Assembly (NCBI GenBank): GCA_017548985.1 | Contig: JAFYYW010000026.1 | Location: 62,001-126,000 of the forward strand | Direction: 5' to 3' | Source: Bacteroidales bacterium | GTDB lineage: Bacteria; Bacteroidota; Bacteroidia; Bacteroidales; UBA932 | DNA length: 64,000 bases | Part shown: in pieces, positions 32,349-40,729 of the stretch | Layout: each line of letters begins with the position of its first letter | Position numbering within the stretch: position 1 is the first letter of the stretch | Notes under the pieces: generated by a model | What the model saw: only the letters and a program-made list of their open reading frames with translations | Databases searched by the model: none | What the model was told of the DNA's origin: nothing | Position numbers and translations under genes: made by a program

Positions 32349-34304
32349 ATGATCTCCATCAACTCATTGACTGTCTCGTTCGGCGGATTTACCCTGCTAG
32401 ACAGCATTGACTTCCATATCAGCGAGAATGACAAGATCGGCCTCGTCGGAAAGAACGGAGCCGGTAAATCGACAGTCATGAAGCTGATATGCGGGTTGCA
32501 GAGTCCGACATCGGGATCTATTGACAAACCCAATGATATAAGGATAGGGTATCTTCCACAGATCATGGACCATCACAAGGGCCGCACAGTGATGGAGGAG
32601 GCCCTGACCGCTTTTGACCAGGTCAATGCCATACAGGAGGAACTAGACGCCATCGGAGTCACATTGGCTTCCAGAACCGACTATGAGTCAGAATCTTACA
32701 TGAACCTGATCAGCCGGATGAATGACCTTAGCGACGCCTTGGCCTTCTTCCATTCGGAACCTCCGGAGGTCCTTGCTGAGAAGACTCTCCTTGGACTCGG
32801 GTTCAAAGACACAGACTTCGGTAGAAAGACCGAGACTTTCAGCCAAGGTTGGAACATGAGGATTGAGCTGGCGAAAATCCTGTTGTCCGATCCGGATGTC
32901 CTGCTGCTTGACGAGCCCACCAACCATCTGGATATAGAGTCTATCGAGTGGCTGGAGGATTACCTTAAGAACCGCAAGGGATCCCTTTTGCTCGTGTCTC
33001 ATGACAGGAAGTTCCTGGACAATGTCACGAACCGGACCGTAGAGATCATGCTCGGTCATATTCACGACTATAAAGTCCCTTATAGCCAATACGTTGAGCT
33101 GAGAAAAGAACGGCTCTCGCAGCAGACGGCGGCATACGAGAACCAGCAGCGGATGATAGAGAAAACTGAGGATTTCATCAACCGCTTCCGCTACAAGCCG
33201 ACCAAGTCTAACCAGGTACAGTCGAGGATAAAACAGCTTGAGAAATTGGACAGGATCGAGATCGACGAGACCGATAATGTGCGTCTGACCGTCAAGTTTC
33301 CTCCGGCTCCACGAGCTGGTGACATAGTGTTCAAGGCTTCCGGAATCACAGTGGGTTACCCGGGCAAGGTGGTCTTCTCCGACGCTGACATTGAAGTCAA
33401 AAGAGGTGAGAAGGTGGCGTTGATCGGTCGTAACGGCGAGGGGAAAACAACTTTGATGAGGGTTGTGGCAGGTGAGTTAGAACCTTTAAAAGGTGAGGCC
33501 AAGATAGGCTACAACGTTTCTTTGGGATATTACGCCCAGAACCAGGAAGACATTCTGGACCAGAAACTTACGGTCTGGGAAACTCTCGATAACATCGCGG
33601 TGGGAGACATCAGGACCAAGCTGCGGGACATCCTTGCCCAGTTCCTGTTCCGCGGAGAGGATATCGATAAGAAGGTCAGTATCTTGTCAGGTGGAGAGAG
33701 GGCAAGGCTAGGGATGGCCAAGTTCATGCTCCAACCATACAACCTCCTGGCCTTGGACGAGCCTACCAACCATATGGATATCAAGTCCAAGGAGATTCTC
33801 AAGCAGGCTCTGAAAGCATACGATGGCACATTGATTGTTGTGTCTCATGACCGTGACTTCCTTGACGGCTTGGTCGACAAGATGTACGAGTTCCGGGATG
33901 GGAGGGTGAAGGAACATCTCGGAGGAGTCTCTGACTTCCTTGAGAAACGTAAAATCGAGAATCTTAGAGAGTTGGAACGGAGATTCGGGTCTGCAACAGC
34001 AAATCCAGTGGCAAGTGAGGCAGCGAAAGCCGGCTCCGGGACTAGTAAGGAGAAAGCGAGGGAGGATTTCGAGAAGAGGAGGAATGAGTCCAAGGAAATC
34101 GCCAGACTGAAGCGCCGTGTGGAGTTCCTGGAAAGTGAGATAGGGAAAATAGAGGAGAAGATGAAAGAGATTGAGAAAGTGCTGTCAAACCCTGGCAAAG
34201 ATGATGATATCTTGGAACTGACCCGTACATATCTCGAGCACAAGCGTGAACTTGACCACAAGACTGCCGAGTGGGAGTCATTAATGGAGAAATTGGACGA
34301 ATAA
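32349..34304 (+). CDS. ABC-F family ATP-binding protein
   Basis: A 651-residue soluble protein with two ABC ATPase domains and no membrane segment, typical of ABC-F factors that act on the ribosome. Walker A motifs are GKNGAGKST (about 37-45) and GRNGEGKTT (about 359-367); signature and Walker B regions are FSQGWNMRIELAK with LLLDEPTNHLD, and LSGGERARLGMAK with LALDEPTNHMD. The interdomain linker, about 245-310, is charged and helical, and the C-terminus from about 570 is a coiled coil (RRVEFLESEIGKIEEKMKEI), as in Uup-like members. It is close to tatC. Whether it gives antibiotic protection or helps translation cannot be told. Confidence 0.93.
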   Translation: MISINSLTVSFGGFTLLDSIDFHISENDKIGLVGKNGAGKSTVMKLICGLQSPTSGSIDKPNDIRIGYLPQIMDHHKGRTVMEEALTAFDQVNAIQEELDAIGVTLASRTDYESESYMNLISRMNDLSDALAFFHSEPPEVLAEKTLLGLGFKDTDFGRKTETFSQGWNMRIELAKILLSDPDVLLLDEPTNHLDIESIEWLEDYLKNRKGSLLLVSHDRKFLDNVTNRTVEIMLGHIHDYKVPYSQYVELRKERLSQQTAAYENQQRMIEKTEDFINRFRYKPTKSNQVQSRIKQLEKLDRIEIDETDNVRLTVKFPPAPRAGDIVFKASGITVGYPGKVVFSDADIEVKRGEKVALIGRNGEGKTTLMRVVAGELEPLKGEAKIGYNVSLGYYAQNQEDILDQKLTVWETLDNIAVGDIRTKLRDILAQFLFRGEDIDKKVSILSGGERARLGMAKFMLQPYNLLALDEPTNHMDIKSKEILKQALKAYDGTLIVVSHDRDFLDGLVDKMYEFRDGRVKEHLGGVSDFLEKRKIENLRELERRFGSATANPVASEAAKAGSGTSKEKAREDFEKRRNESKEIARLKRRVEFLESEIGKIEEKMKEIEKVLSNPGKDDDILELTRTYLEHKRELDHKTAEWESLMEKLDE

Positions 34305-34323
34305 ATCAAAAATACTGATGATT

Positions 34324-35238
34324 ATGAAAACATTGGTTAATAATTTGTTAGTTATTGTTATCTGTATCATAGCATCAACTGTTTGCGCCTCTTCGCAGAC
34401 CAGGTCAAAGGAGCATTCCTTATCTCCGTTTGAGGGGATAGAAGCTTCCGATGGGTTCAGGGTATCGATCACAAATGGCAATACATACAACGTCAAACTG
34501 ACTATGAATGACGCTCTTGAGAGTTACGTGGAATGCTATGTCAAAGGCGGTGTGCTCCATCTCGGACTGGATAGTAAAAAAGTCCCGAAAGATTTTAAGA
34601 AACTCTTCAAGGGCAAAAACTCTCCGGAACTCACTTTGATCGCCATTGTCACTATGCCGGTCTTGAAATCATTGACGCTGAATGACGAGTCGGAGTTTTA
34701 CTCAGCCTCTGACCTGGCCGTAGGTGACCTGGCGATCACGATGAGCGGGTCGTCTGAGGTGAATAATCTGAAGATATTCGGGAAGAGCCTCGAGCTTAAT
34801 GTCGCGAAGAACGCGCGTTTCACAAACGCGAGTGTCAAAATGGAGAATGACGTCAAGGTCACTACCGACGTAAAAGGTGGGGTGACGATGGAATGTGATG
34901 CCGCGAATATCAAAATCACAGGTGGCGGATCATCTGAGATCAACATAAAAGGAAGTGTGGATGAGAATATTGCTGTCTCTACCACTGGAAGTTCCAAGAT
35001 AACACTCGCCGGGAAAGCCAAGGCGATCGAAGTAGGTGGTAAGGCAACATCATCGAAAGTTGACGCGTCAGCCCTGGAGGTTGAGACGGCCGTCATGTCG
35101 ATCATCGGGGTCGATGTTGATGTCTGGTCTTCAAAGTCACTGGAACTGGATCTTGGAAAGGGATCCGAGGTCACTTTCGCCGGTGATCCCCTGATCAAGA
35201 TAATCAAAATCCAAAGCGCTTCTGTACTTAGAAAATAA
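34324..35238 (+). CDS. Secreted DUF2807 (head GIN domain) protein
   Basis: A 304-residue secreted protein with a signal peptide of about 24 residues (TVCASSQT region) and a DUF2807/head GIN domain, a repetitive right-handed beta-helix-like fold. Repeating units such as ITMSGSSEVNNLKIFGKS and ITGGGSSEINIKGSV are visible. Start may be ATG 34318 or 34324; the latter gives the more usual MKTLVNN leader. Its stop shares a base with the start of the M19 dipeptidase gene (TAATG at 35236-35240), so the two are translationally coupled. The function of this family is unknown. Confidence 0.85.
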   Translation: MKTLVNNLLVIVICIIASTVCASSQTRSKEHSLSPFEGIEASDGFRVSITNGNTYNVKLTMNDALESYVECYVKGGVLHLGLDSKKVPKDFKKLFKGKNSPELTLIAIVTMPVLKSLTLNDESEFYSASDLAVGDLAITMSGSSEVNNLKIFGKSLELNVAKNARFTNASVKMENDVKVTTDVKGGVTMECDAANIKITGGGSSEINIKGSVDENIAVSTTGSSKITLAGKAKAIEVGGKATSSKVDASALEVETAVMSIIGVDVDVWSSKSLELDLGKGSEVTFAGDPLIKIIKIQSASVLRK

Positions 35239-36221
35239 TGTTTGTCCTTGACACCCATTGCGACACCCCGACCCTTTTGATAAAAGGGATGGATCTTGGG
35301 GTTGGCGCCCCGGAGGGGCAGGTGGATCTCCCGAAATTGAAGGCTGGGGGAGTCGACGCCGCGTTTTTCGCCTTGTACACATCAGCTGAGCTTTCTCCGG
35401 AGGCAGCCACAACCCGAGCTCTGGAGATGCTCGCCAGCATATATGACGCGGTCGGGAAGTATCACGACCGGATAGCTATCGCGACCTCTCCATCAGAGGC
35501 GCTTGCCAACAAAGAGAAAGGTCTGTTCTCCGTTTTGATCGGTATCGAGAACGGAGCCCCTATCCAGAAATCATTGCCACTCCTGAGGCTGTTCTATCGT
35601 TTCGGAGCCAGGTATATGACTCTTACCCATAACGGGGATAATGAGATAGCTGACGCGGCTATGGAAGGAAGACGTTGGGGTGGCTTGAGTCCATTCGGTA
35701 GGGAGGTTGTCGCGGAGATGAATCGACTTGGAATGATCATTGATATGGCACACGTTTCTGACCTGACATTCAATGATGTACTTGCATGTTCAAAGTCGCC
35801 GATTGTCTCTACCCACTCATGCTGCAGGGCCCTTGCGAACCATCCGAGGAACATGACAGATGATATGATCCGGCGTATGGCTGACAAAGGCGGCGTGATA
35901 CAGATCAACTTCTACCCATCCTTCCTCTCTGATTCTTTCGCCAAGGCTTATGCCGCCTCTGGAGAGATCACTATTTCCAGGCCGACAGCTGAAGATGTCG
36001 TCCGGCATATTAGTCATGCCGTCAATGTGGGAGGTATTGAACATGTCGGAATCGGGACAGATTTCGATGGGATTGAGGTGACTCCGGAAGGTCTTGAGGA
36101 CGTCTCAAAACTACCAATCGTATTCGACCTTTTGACAAAGAAGGGATTCTCAGAGGATCAAATCGAGAAGATTGCCGGAGCTAATTTCATGAGAGTCTTT
36201 AATGACGTGATTTCCAAATAG
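35238..36221 (+). CDS. Membrane dipeptidase family (peptidase M19)
   Basis: A 327-residue zinc-dependent dipeptidase of the renal dipeptidase family. Metal-binding residues are in the N-terminal DTHCDT (H7, D9), E in IGIENGAP near residue 104, and His residues in IDMAHVSD and STHSCCRALANHPRN. The C-terminal GTDFDGIEVTPEG is also typical. No signal peptide is evident, so it is probably cytoplasmic, processing dipeptides taken up or released from protein turnover. Its start codon overlaps the upstream DUF2807 stop. A terminator hairpin follows at 36249-36276. Confidence 0.92.
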   Translation: MFVLDTHCDTPTLLIKGMDLGVGAPEGQVDLPKLKAGGVDAAFFALYTSAELSPEAATTRALEMLASIYDAVGKYHDRIAIATSPSEALANKEKGLFSVLIGIENGAPIQKSLPLLRLFYRFGARYMTLTHNGDNEIADAAMEGRRWGGLSPFGREVVAEMNRLGMIIDMAHVSDLTFNDVLACSKSPIVSTHSCCRALANHPRNMTDDMIRRMADKGGVIQINFYPSFLSDSFAKAYAASGEITISRPTAEDVVRHISHAVNVGGIEHVGIGTDFDGIEVTPEGLEDVSKLPIVFDLLTKKGFSEDQIEKIAGANFMRVFNDVISK

Positions 36222-36248
36222 TTATAAGGAATAATAAATAAAAACAAT

Positions 36249-36276
36249 GGGTGTGTAACAATATTGTTATACACCC
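36249..36276. terminator. Bidirectional terminator between M19 dipeptidase and cinA
   Basis: A 28-bp near-perfect inverted repeat (GGGTGTGTAACAAT then ATTGTTATACACCC, one G-T pair) lies between two convergent genes. T-rich stretches follow on both strands (ATTTTGTTTTAT on plus, TTGTTTTTATTTATT on minus). Confidence 0.8.
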
Positions 36277-36303
36277 AAACTATTTTGTTTTATATTCTAA
36301 GTA

Positions 36304-37575
36304 TTAATACTTTAAGTCTTTAAGGATATAAAGTCTCAATTCATCTAGGGCAGCAGAGGTAAACCTCTCTATATTCCTCTTTCTGTCATTCTTATAGACA
36401 CGTCGGACTGTAGATGTGCCATGGGGGCCGGAGACCCCAATCCACACTGTACCGACTGGATTTCTCTCATCTCCGGCGGGGCCGGCCAGGCCGGTTGTCG
36501 CGACAGAGAACGTGCTTCCGGTGAGTTTGCGGACTCCCTCCGCCATCGCCGCGGCGACTTCAGAACTGACCACCCCATAGGTCTCGACGGTTTCGGGATC
36601 CACACCCAGAACTGACTCTTTAACAGCCACCGCGTAAGACGTTACGGAACCGAGATAATACTCGGAGGCTCCGGGAACAGAGGTTATCAACGATGAGATC
36701 ATACCCCCGGTGCAGGATTCGGCGGCGCTTAGGGTCTTGCCTGTGCCCCTGAGAAGCGCCCCCACAGCGTTCTGGAGTGTGTCATCAGAGTAAGAATATA
36801 TCTTATCACCCAAAATGGGCTCAAGGGCCGCGAAACGCTCATCTATGCGCCTCTCCTCATCTTCTTTGTTCCCACCATAAATAGAGAGCCTGAGACGGAC
36901 TCCCGTAAGCTGGTTGGGGAGATATGCCAGATGCATGTCCTCGGGAAGACTATCCTCCCATGGCTCAATCAGTTTGGAAAGAGCCGACTCAGCGAGCCCG
37001 GCGACCATCACGCATTTATGGAAGATGTCAGTCAGGGAATTATGGTTCCTTATATCTTCGATGACATCAGGCAATGCTCCAATAGCCTCAAAGGGCACTC
37101 CCGGCAGGGAATACAGAGTAGCAGGGTGGCCAAATCTTTCTTCCGGGAACCTGAACACCATAATGGGAGCCGTCCCCAAACGGTTTGGTATCACCTCGCA
37201 GGTGTCCGGGACAAGCGCCTGTGCCCTGTTGATATCCAATATATCGAGTCCCCGAGAGCGGAGAATGTCGTGTATTATTGCCATCTGGACAGGATTCTCC
37301 ACATATTCGCCACTGCCGCTCATCTCAGCAAGGGCAGATTTGGTGATATCGTCCTTTGTGGGTCCGAGCCCTCCGGTGGTAATGACTATATTACTGATTC
37401 TCAACTCATTCTCGAGGTTCCCTATGATCTCGCCACGGTCATCCCCAATAGAAAGGGTCCGGCCGACTTTAATTCCGATTTCCTCAAGGGAGCGTGCGAT
37501 AGCGGATGAGTTTGTGTCCACAATCTGGCCTATCAGTATCTCGTCGCCGATTGTGCAAATAGAAGCTCCTATCAT
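36304..37575 (-). CDS. cinA: CinA-family nicotinamide-nucleotide amidohydrolase
   Basis: A 423-residue two-domain CinA protein. The N-terminal MoCF-like domain (1-170) carries ICTIGDEILIGQIVDTNS and ITTGGLGPTKDD and acts in related proteins as an ADP-ribose pyrophosphatase-like (COG1058) domain. The C-terminal PncC domain (from about 260) carries AAESCTGGMISSLIT, VSYAV-like VTSYAVAVK and VATTGLAGPAGDERNPVG, and deamidates nicotinamide mononucleotide for NAD recycling. Its start overlaps the pyrD stop by 4 bp (37572-37575). It could therefore cooperate with nadE at the left edge in the cell's NAD economy. Confidence 0.93.
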   Translation of the reverse strand: MIGASICTIGDEILIGQIVDTNSSAIARSLEEIGIKVGRTLSIGDDRGEIIGNLENELRISNIVITTGGLGPTKDDITKSALAEMSGSGEYVENPVQMAIIHDILRSRGLDILDINRAQALVPDTCEVIPNRLGTAPIMVFRFPEERFGHPATLYSLPGVPFEAIGALPDVIEDIRNHNSLTDIFHKCVMVAGLAESALSKLIEPWEDSLPEDMHLAYLPNQLTGVRLRLSIYGGNKEDEERRIDERFAALEPILGDKIYSYSDDTLQNAVGALLRGTGKTLSAAESCTGGMISSLITSVPGASEYYLGSVTSYAVAVKESVLGVDPETVETYGVVSSEVAAAMAEGVRKLTGSTFSVATTGLAGPAGDERNPVGTVWIGVSGPHGTSTVRRVYKNDRKRNIERFTSAALDELRLYILKDLKY

Positions 37576-38600
37576 TTCAATCCTTTAAGAATCTTTTTCA
37601 CGGCACCTGGGCCTTCGTATATGAATCCGGTGCAAATCTCAATCAGAGAGGCGCCGGCATCCAGCATCTGGCGGGCCTCGTCCGGTCCCATAATGCCACC
37701 CACACCGATTATCGGCAGCCTGCCAAGAGTGTGTTCATGAATATGCTTGACCAGGTTCAGGCTCTTTTTGAACAAAGGCGCTCCGGAAAGACCTCCTTTG
37801 CCGATCCTGTCCAACCTGTCTTTGGAGGTGGTCAAACCTTCCCTGGATGTGGTCGTGTTGCCGGCGACGATACCGTCAACGCCGGACATCATGCAGTAAT
37901 CGAGGATTTCGTCCAGCTCTTCCAAGGCGATATCAGGGGAGACTTTTACCAAGATAGGTTTATAGGAATCATAGCAAATCCTCATCTCCAGAAGGGGATC
38001 GACCACATCTGACAGATACGACACGTCCTGCAGGTGCTGCAGACCTTCCACATTTGGGCATGAGACATTGACGGTGAACATATCCACAAAATCATATAAA
38101 AGTGAGAACGATTTTGTGTAATCACCGATTATGTCACCTTCAGAGGCGGAGGTGGTATTCTTCGCTATACTGGCGCAGATTATCGTTTTCGGATTGTCCC
38201 GCTTGATATGCTCAATAGCGTAAACCACACCTTTATTATTTATTCCCATCCTGTTAATCAAGGCTTTGTCTTTGGGAATACGGAAAAGGCGGGGACGAGG
38301 ATTGCCGTCCTGTGGCTCAGGAGTGAGAGATCCGATCTCCACAAAAGAGAAACCGAACCATGAGATCTCATTGTAATATTCGCCGTTCTTGTCAATTCCA
38401 GCCGCAAGGCCAACAGGATTAGGGAAATCAAGGCCCCAGAGCTCACGTCGCAATGAAGGGGTCTTGTAGCGATAGATAAGCTTGATCAGAGAAGGGCAGA
38501 AGGGGATTATTCGGGCTATACGCAAAAGCCGGAAAGTCAGCCTGTGGGCCCTCTCCGCAGACATAAAAAACAAAAGCGGTCTGATCAAAAGCTTGTACAT
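37572..38600 (-). CDS. pyrD: Dihydroorotate dehydrogenase (quinone), class 2
   Basis: This flavoprotein oxidises dihydroorotate to orotate using menaquinone at the inner membrane. The 342-residue product has an N-terminal hydrophobic membrane-association region (1-45, LLIRPLLFFMSAERAHRLTF), FMN-binding GLAAGIDKNGEYY (64-76) and the class 2 catalytic serine S180 in VNVSCPNVEGL. IIGVGGIMGPDEARQML marks the phosphate site. It follows the XRE regulator by 17 bp and overlaps cinA by 4 bp. TATATTCG on the minus strand lies directly before the start, so it may also have its own near-leaderless promoter. Confidence 0.95.
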   Translation of the reverse strand: MYKLLIRPLLFFMSAERAHRLTFRLLRIARIIPFCPSLIKLIYRYKTPSLRRELWGLDFPNPVGLAAGIDKNGEYYNEISWFGFSFVEIGSLTPEPQDGNPRPRLFRIPKDKALINRMGINNKGVVYAIEHIKRDNPKTIICASIAKNTTSASEGDIIGDYTKSFSLLYDFVDMFTVNVSCPNVEGLQHLQDVSYLSDVVDPLLEMRICYDSYKPILVKVSPDIALEELDEILDYCMMSGVDGIVAGNTTTSREGLTTSKDRLDRIGKGGLSGAPLFKKSLNLVKHIHEHTLGRLPIIGVGGIMGPDEARQMLDAGASLIEICTGFIYEGPGAVKKILKGLK

Positions 38601-38602
38601 AC

Positions 38603-38610
38603 CGCGAATA
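38603..38610 (-). promoter_or_regulatory. -7-like element directly before pyrD
   Basis: The minus strand reads TATATTCG (one mismatch to the -7 element), ending 2 bp before the pyrD ATG. It would give a leaderless or nearly leaderless transcript; equally it may be chance in an AT-rich 17-bp gap. Confidence 0.3.
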
Positions 38611-38617
38611 TAGCAAA

Positions 38618-38974
38618 TTAGACGATTTCCTGGAAAGTGCCGTTGTCGTAGAATATGACAACTTTCACGATTTTGGGCTGGTCAATCCGCGATTCGATGG
38701 ATTCGGGAGTGTTCTCGAATATATTATCCGCCTCTTGAACGGGAATCTCAGGCTCTTGGCCGGTCACTTTGTACATCCTGCCACGTCCATTGATGAGCCA
38801 TTCGAGATTCAGATTAGGGAATTGGCGGGAGAGACTCTCGATGAAATCGTAGCCGGGCTTGTTACGTCCGGCGAGTATATGGGAGACGCTCGCCTTGGCT
38901 ACACCGAGACGCTCGGCGAATTGTGATTGGGAGATATTCTCGGCGTTGAGAAACTGTTGCAGACGCTGGTTCAT
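38618..38974 (-). CDS. XRE-family helix-turn-helix regulator
   Basis: A 118-residue DNA-binding protein. An XRE/Cro-type helix-turn-helix covers about residues 3-60 (ISQSQFAERLGVAKASVSHILAGRNKPG), followed by the LNLEWLINGRGRMYK stretch common in Bacteroidota members and a short beta-rich C-terminal tail. It precedes pyrD by 17 bp and is preceded by a long AT-rich intergenic region containing palindromes, so it may regulate itself or neighbouring genes. Its targets are unknown; no phage genes accompany it. Confidence 0.85.
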   Translation of the reverse strand: MNQRLQQFLNAENISQSQFAERLGVAKASVSHILAGRNKPGYDFIESLSRQFPNLNLEWLINGRGRMYKVTGQEPEIPVQEADNIFENTPESIESRIDQPKIVKVVIFYDNGTFQEIV

Positions 38975-38993
38975 GGGACGAATTCTTTGTTCA

Positions 38994-39001
38994 CAAATTT
39001 A
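38994..39001 (-). promoter_or_regulatory. Predicted -7 promoter element for the XRE regulator
   Basis: The minus strand reads TAAATTTG, exact match, 19 bp upstream of the regulator ATG. Confidence 0.6.
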
Positions 39002-39076
39002 ATGATAAAGTTCGAAATTCCAAAAGGAAAGTTTATCGGAATAACGATGACTTTGTTGAAATAAGATACAATAAAT

Positions 39077-39102
39077 TAGCTAAGTTAAAGTTTAGTTAGC
39101 TA
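39077..39102. repeat. 26-bp near-palindrome, candidate operator
   Basis: TAGCTAA at 39077-39083 and TTAGCTA at 39096-39102 are perfect inverted repeats with a further TAAA/TTTA pair between them. It lies about 80 bp upstream of the XRE promoter and about 330 bp upstream of queA. An operator for the adjacent regulator is possible but untested. Confidence 0.4.
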
Positions 39103-39434
39103 TATGTAAATAGCTGATATTCTTTGTAATAAATATTAATTCAAACTCCATGAATCATAAAAACCCCAAATAGGGGAGTGGGTTTTACAATTCCTTTTAA
39201 TCCTTAAAATTAATTTAATTTATATAACTATCTGATATTAAGTAATTTATGCATCTACATACAATTTATTAAAATTTTCGTTTTTCAATTTTGTAAACCG
39301 CCATATATTTGAAAACAGATTTTACATTTCCACCATGTTGTTTCGTATAACTGAACGCCGGAAAAGGACAATTTAACGCTAGAATCACATCCGCGACAGA
39401 TATCGCGTGAAATGATTAAATTCGCGCTGGAGTT

Positions 39435-39442
39435 TATATTTG
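39435..39442 (+). promoter_or_regulatory. Predicted -7 promoter element for queA
   Basis: TATATTTG, exact match, 24 bp before the queA ATG at 39467. A longer frame opening at 39440 would start inside this element, supporting the shorter start. Confidence 0.65.
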
Positions 39443-39466
39443 TATAGAAATTTTGAATTGTCAACG

Positions 39467-40702
39467 ATGATTCCATCAATAAAGATTGAAGATTATTTCT
39501 ATGATCTGCCTGACGAGAGGATCGCGAAATACCCTCTCCCGGAGCGGGACTCATCAAAACTTCTGCGTTATATCGACGGAAATGTCGATGAGCATATATT
39601 CCGTGATCTGCCAGACCTGTTGCCTGAAGGGTCTTTGATGGTATTCAACGATACCAAGGTAGTACCTGCCAGACTCCATTTCCAGAGGGAGTCCGGTGCC
39701 CATATCGAGGTGTTCTGCCTGGAGCCTGTGGATCCTCCGGAGTACAACACCGCTTTCGCCGCGACATCAAGAAGTGTCTGGAAATGCGTCATAGGAAACG
39801 CGAAACGGTGGAAGAACGATCTGCTGAGCATTTATAATCCTGATAATGACCCAATTGTGGCCGCTCTTAACCTGAAGGCCAGACTGATCGGAAGGAGTGA
39901 CAGGACCGGCGAGGTTGAATTCTCCTGGGAAGGTGGGCATCCTTTTTCGAATGTTCTTGATATCTGCGGATCGATACCGATACCACCTTATCTCAACCGT
40001 GAGACAGAAGCCATCGACGCGGAACGATACCAGACCCTTTATGCGAAGATAAGAGGCTCTGTAGCCGCTCCTACGGCAGGTTTGCATTTCACCGCCAGGG
40101 TTCTGGAAAGCATCAGGGAGAAGGGGATTGATATCAGGAATGTGTGCCTCCATGTCGGGGCGGGAACTTTCCTTCCCGTAAAAAGCTCCGAGATCTCAGG
40201 GCATCCGATGCACCGGGAGCCGTTCGTGATCGGTCTTGATCTTCTCAAGAGGATCAGGGACAACAAGGGTAAGCTGATCGCTGTCGGGACCACATCAGTC
40301 CGTACGCTGGAGTCGCTATATTATGTCGGTATCAGCTGCATAGAAAAAGGGGAACCCGAGGATGTGGGGCAATGGTCCCCGTACGAGAGAGACTACGCTT
40401 ACAGCGTCACCGAGTCTTTGGATGCCATTATTAATTATTTGGAGACCAATAACTTGACTGAACTGAAAATCGGCACCAGGATCATAATAGTCCCAGGTTT
40501 CAAGTTCCGTCTCGTGGATATGTTGGTGACTAATTTCCATCAACCGGAAAGCACCCTTATCCTTCTTATCTCAGCCTTTGTCGGTGGCGATTGGAGAACA
40601 ATTTATGATTTCGCCTTATCTCGTGGATTCAGATTTCTCAGCTATGGTGACAGCTCGATTCTTTTCCGTAGGGATGTTGCGAATAGCGGTGAAAATATTT
40701 AA
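39467..40702 (+). CDS. queA: S-adenosylmethionine:tRNA ribosyltransferase-isomerase
   Basis: QueA transfers and isomerises the ribosyl group of SAM onto 7-aminomethyl-7-deazaguanine in tRNA, forming epoxyqueuosine. The 411-residue product has the N-terminal signature EDYFYDLPDERIAKYPLPER with DSSKLL, followed by VFNDTKVVPARL, and the C-terminal PTAGLHFT, HVGAGTFLPVK and VGTTSVRTLES motifs. The start at 39467 (MIPSIKIEDY) is placed by comparison with the family and the promoter. It is the first gene of the run to the cysteate synthase, though a further promoter precedes the acyltransferase. Confidence 0.95.
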   Translation: MIPSIKIEDYFYDLPDERIAKYPLPERDSSKLLRYIDGNVDEHIFRDLPDLLPEGSLMVFNDTKVVPARLHFQRESGAHIEVFCLEPVDPPEYNTAFAATSRSVWKCVIGNAKRWKNDLLSIYNPDNDPIVAALNLKARLIGRSDRTGEVEFSWEGGHPFSNVLDICGSIPIPPYLNRETEAIDAERYQTLYAKIRGSVAAPTAGLHFTARVLESIREKGIDIRNVCLHVGAGTFLPVKSSEISGHPMHREPFVIGLDLLKRIRDNKGKLIAVGTTSVRTLESLYYVGISCIEKGEPEDVGQWSPYERDYAYSVTESLDAIINYLETNNLTELKIGTRIIIVPGFKFRLVDMLVTNFHQPESTLILLISAFVGGDWRTIYDFALSRGFRFLSYGDSSILFRRDVANSGENI

Positions 40703-40707
40703 ATTTG
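40700..40707 (+). promoter_or_regulatory. Predicted -7 promoter element for acyltransferase-antiporter-cysteate synthase genes
   Basis: TAAATTTG, exact match, overlaps the queA stop codon and lies 22 bp before the acyltransferase ATG. It allows the three downstream genes to be expressed apart from queA. Confidence 0.6.
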
Positions 40708-40729
40708 TCAGTTAAGTAATTGATCAACG

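Larger units (their letters stand above)
38975..39466. other. 492-bp AT-rich gene-free region between XRE regulator and queA
   Basis: No convincing coding sequence. It holds divergent -7 elements near each end (38994-39001 minus; 39435-39442 plus), a 26-bp near-palindrome at 39077-39102, a small CCCC/GGGG hairpin at 39164-39176 and a CGCGA/TCGCG hairpin at 39392-39407. Composition is clearly more AT-rich than the flanking genes. It may carry operators for the XRE protein or a small RNA, but no known RNA family is recognised. Confidence 0.6.

Noticed and set aside
39285..39557. A 90-codon minus-strand frame with two CxxC motifs in the queA leader region
   Set aside because: It runs through the queA promoter and its start codon lies inside the queA coding sequence; composition and lack of an own promoter suggest a chance frame. 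The paired CxxC keeps it slightly open.
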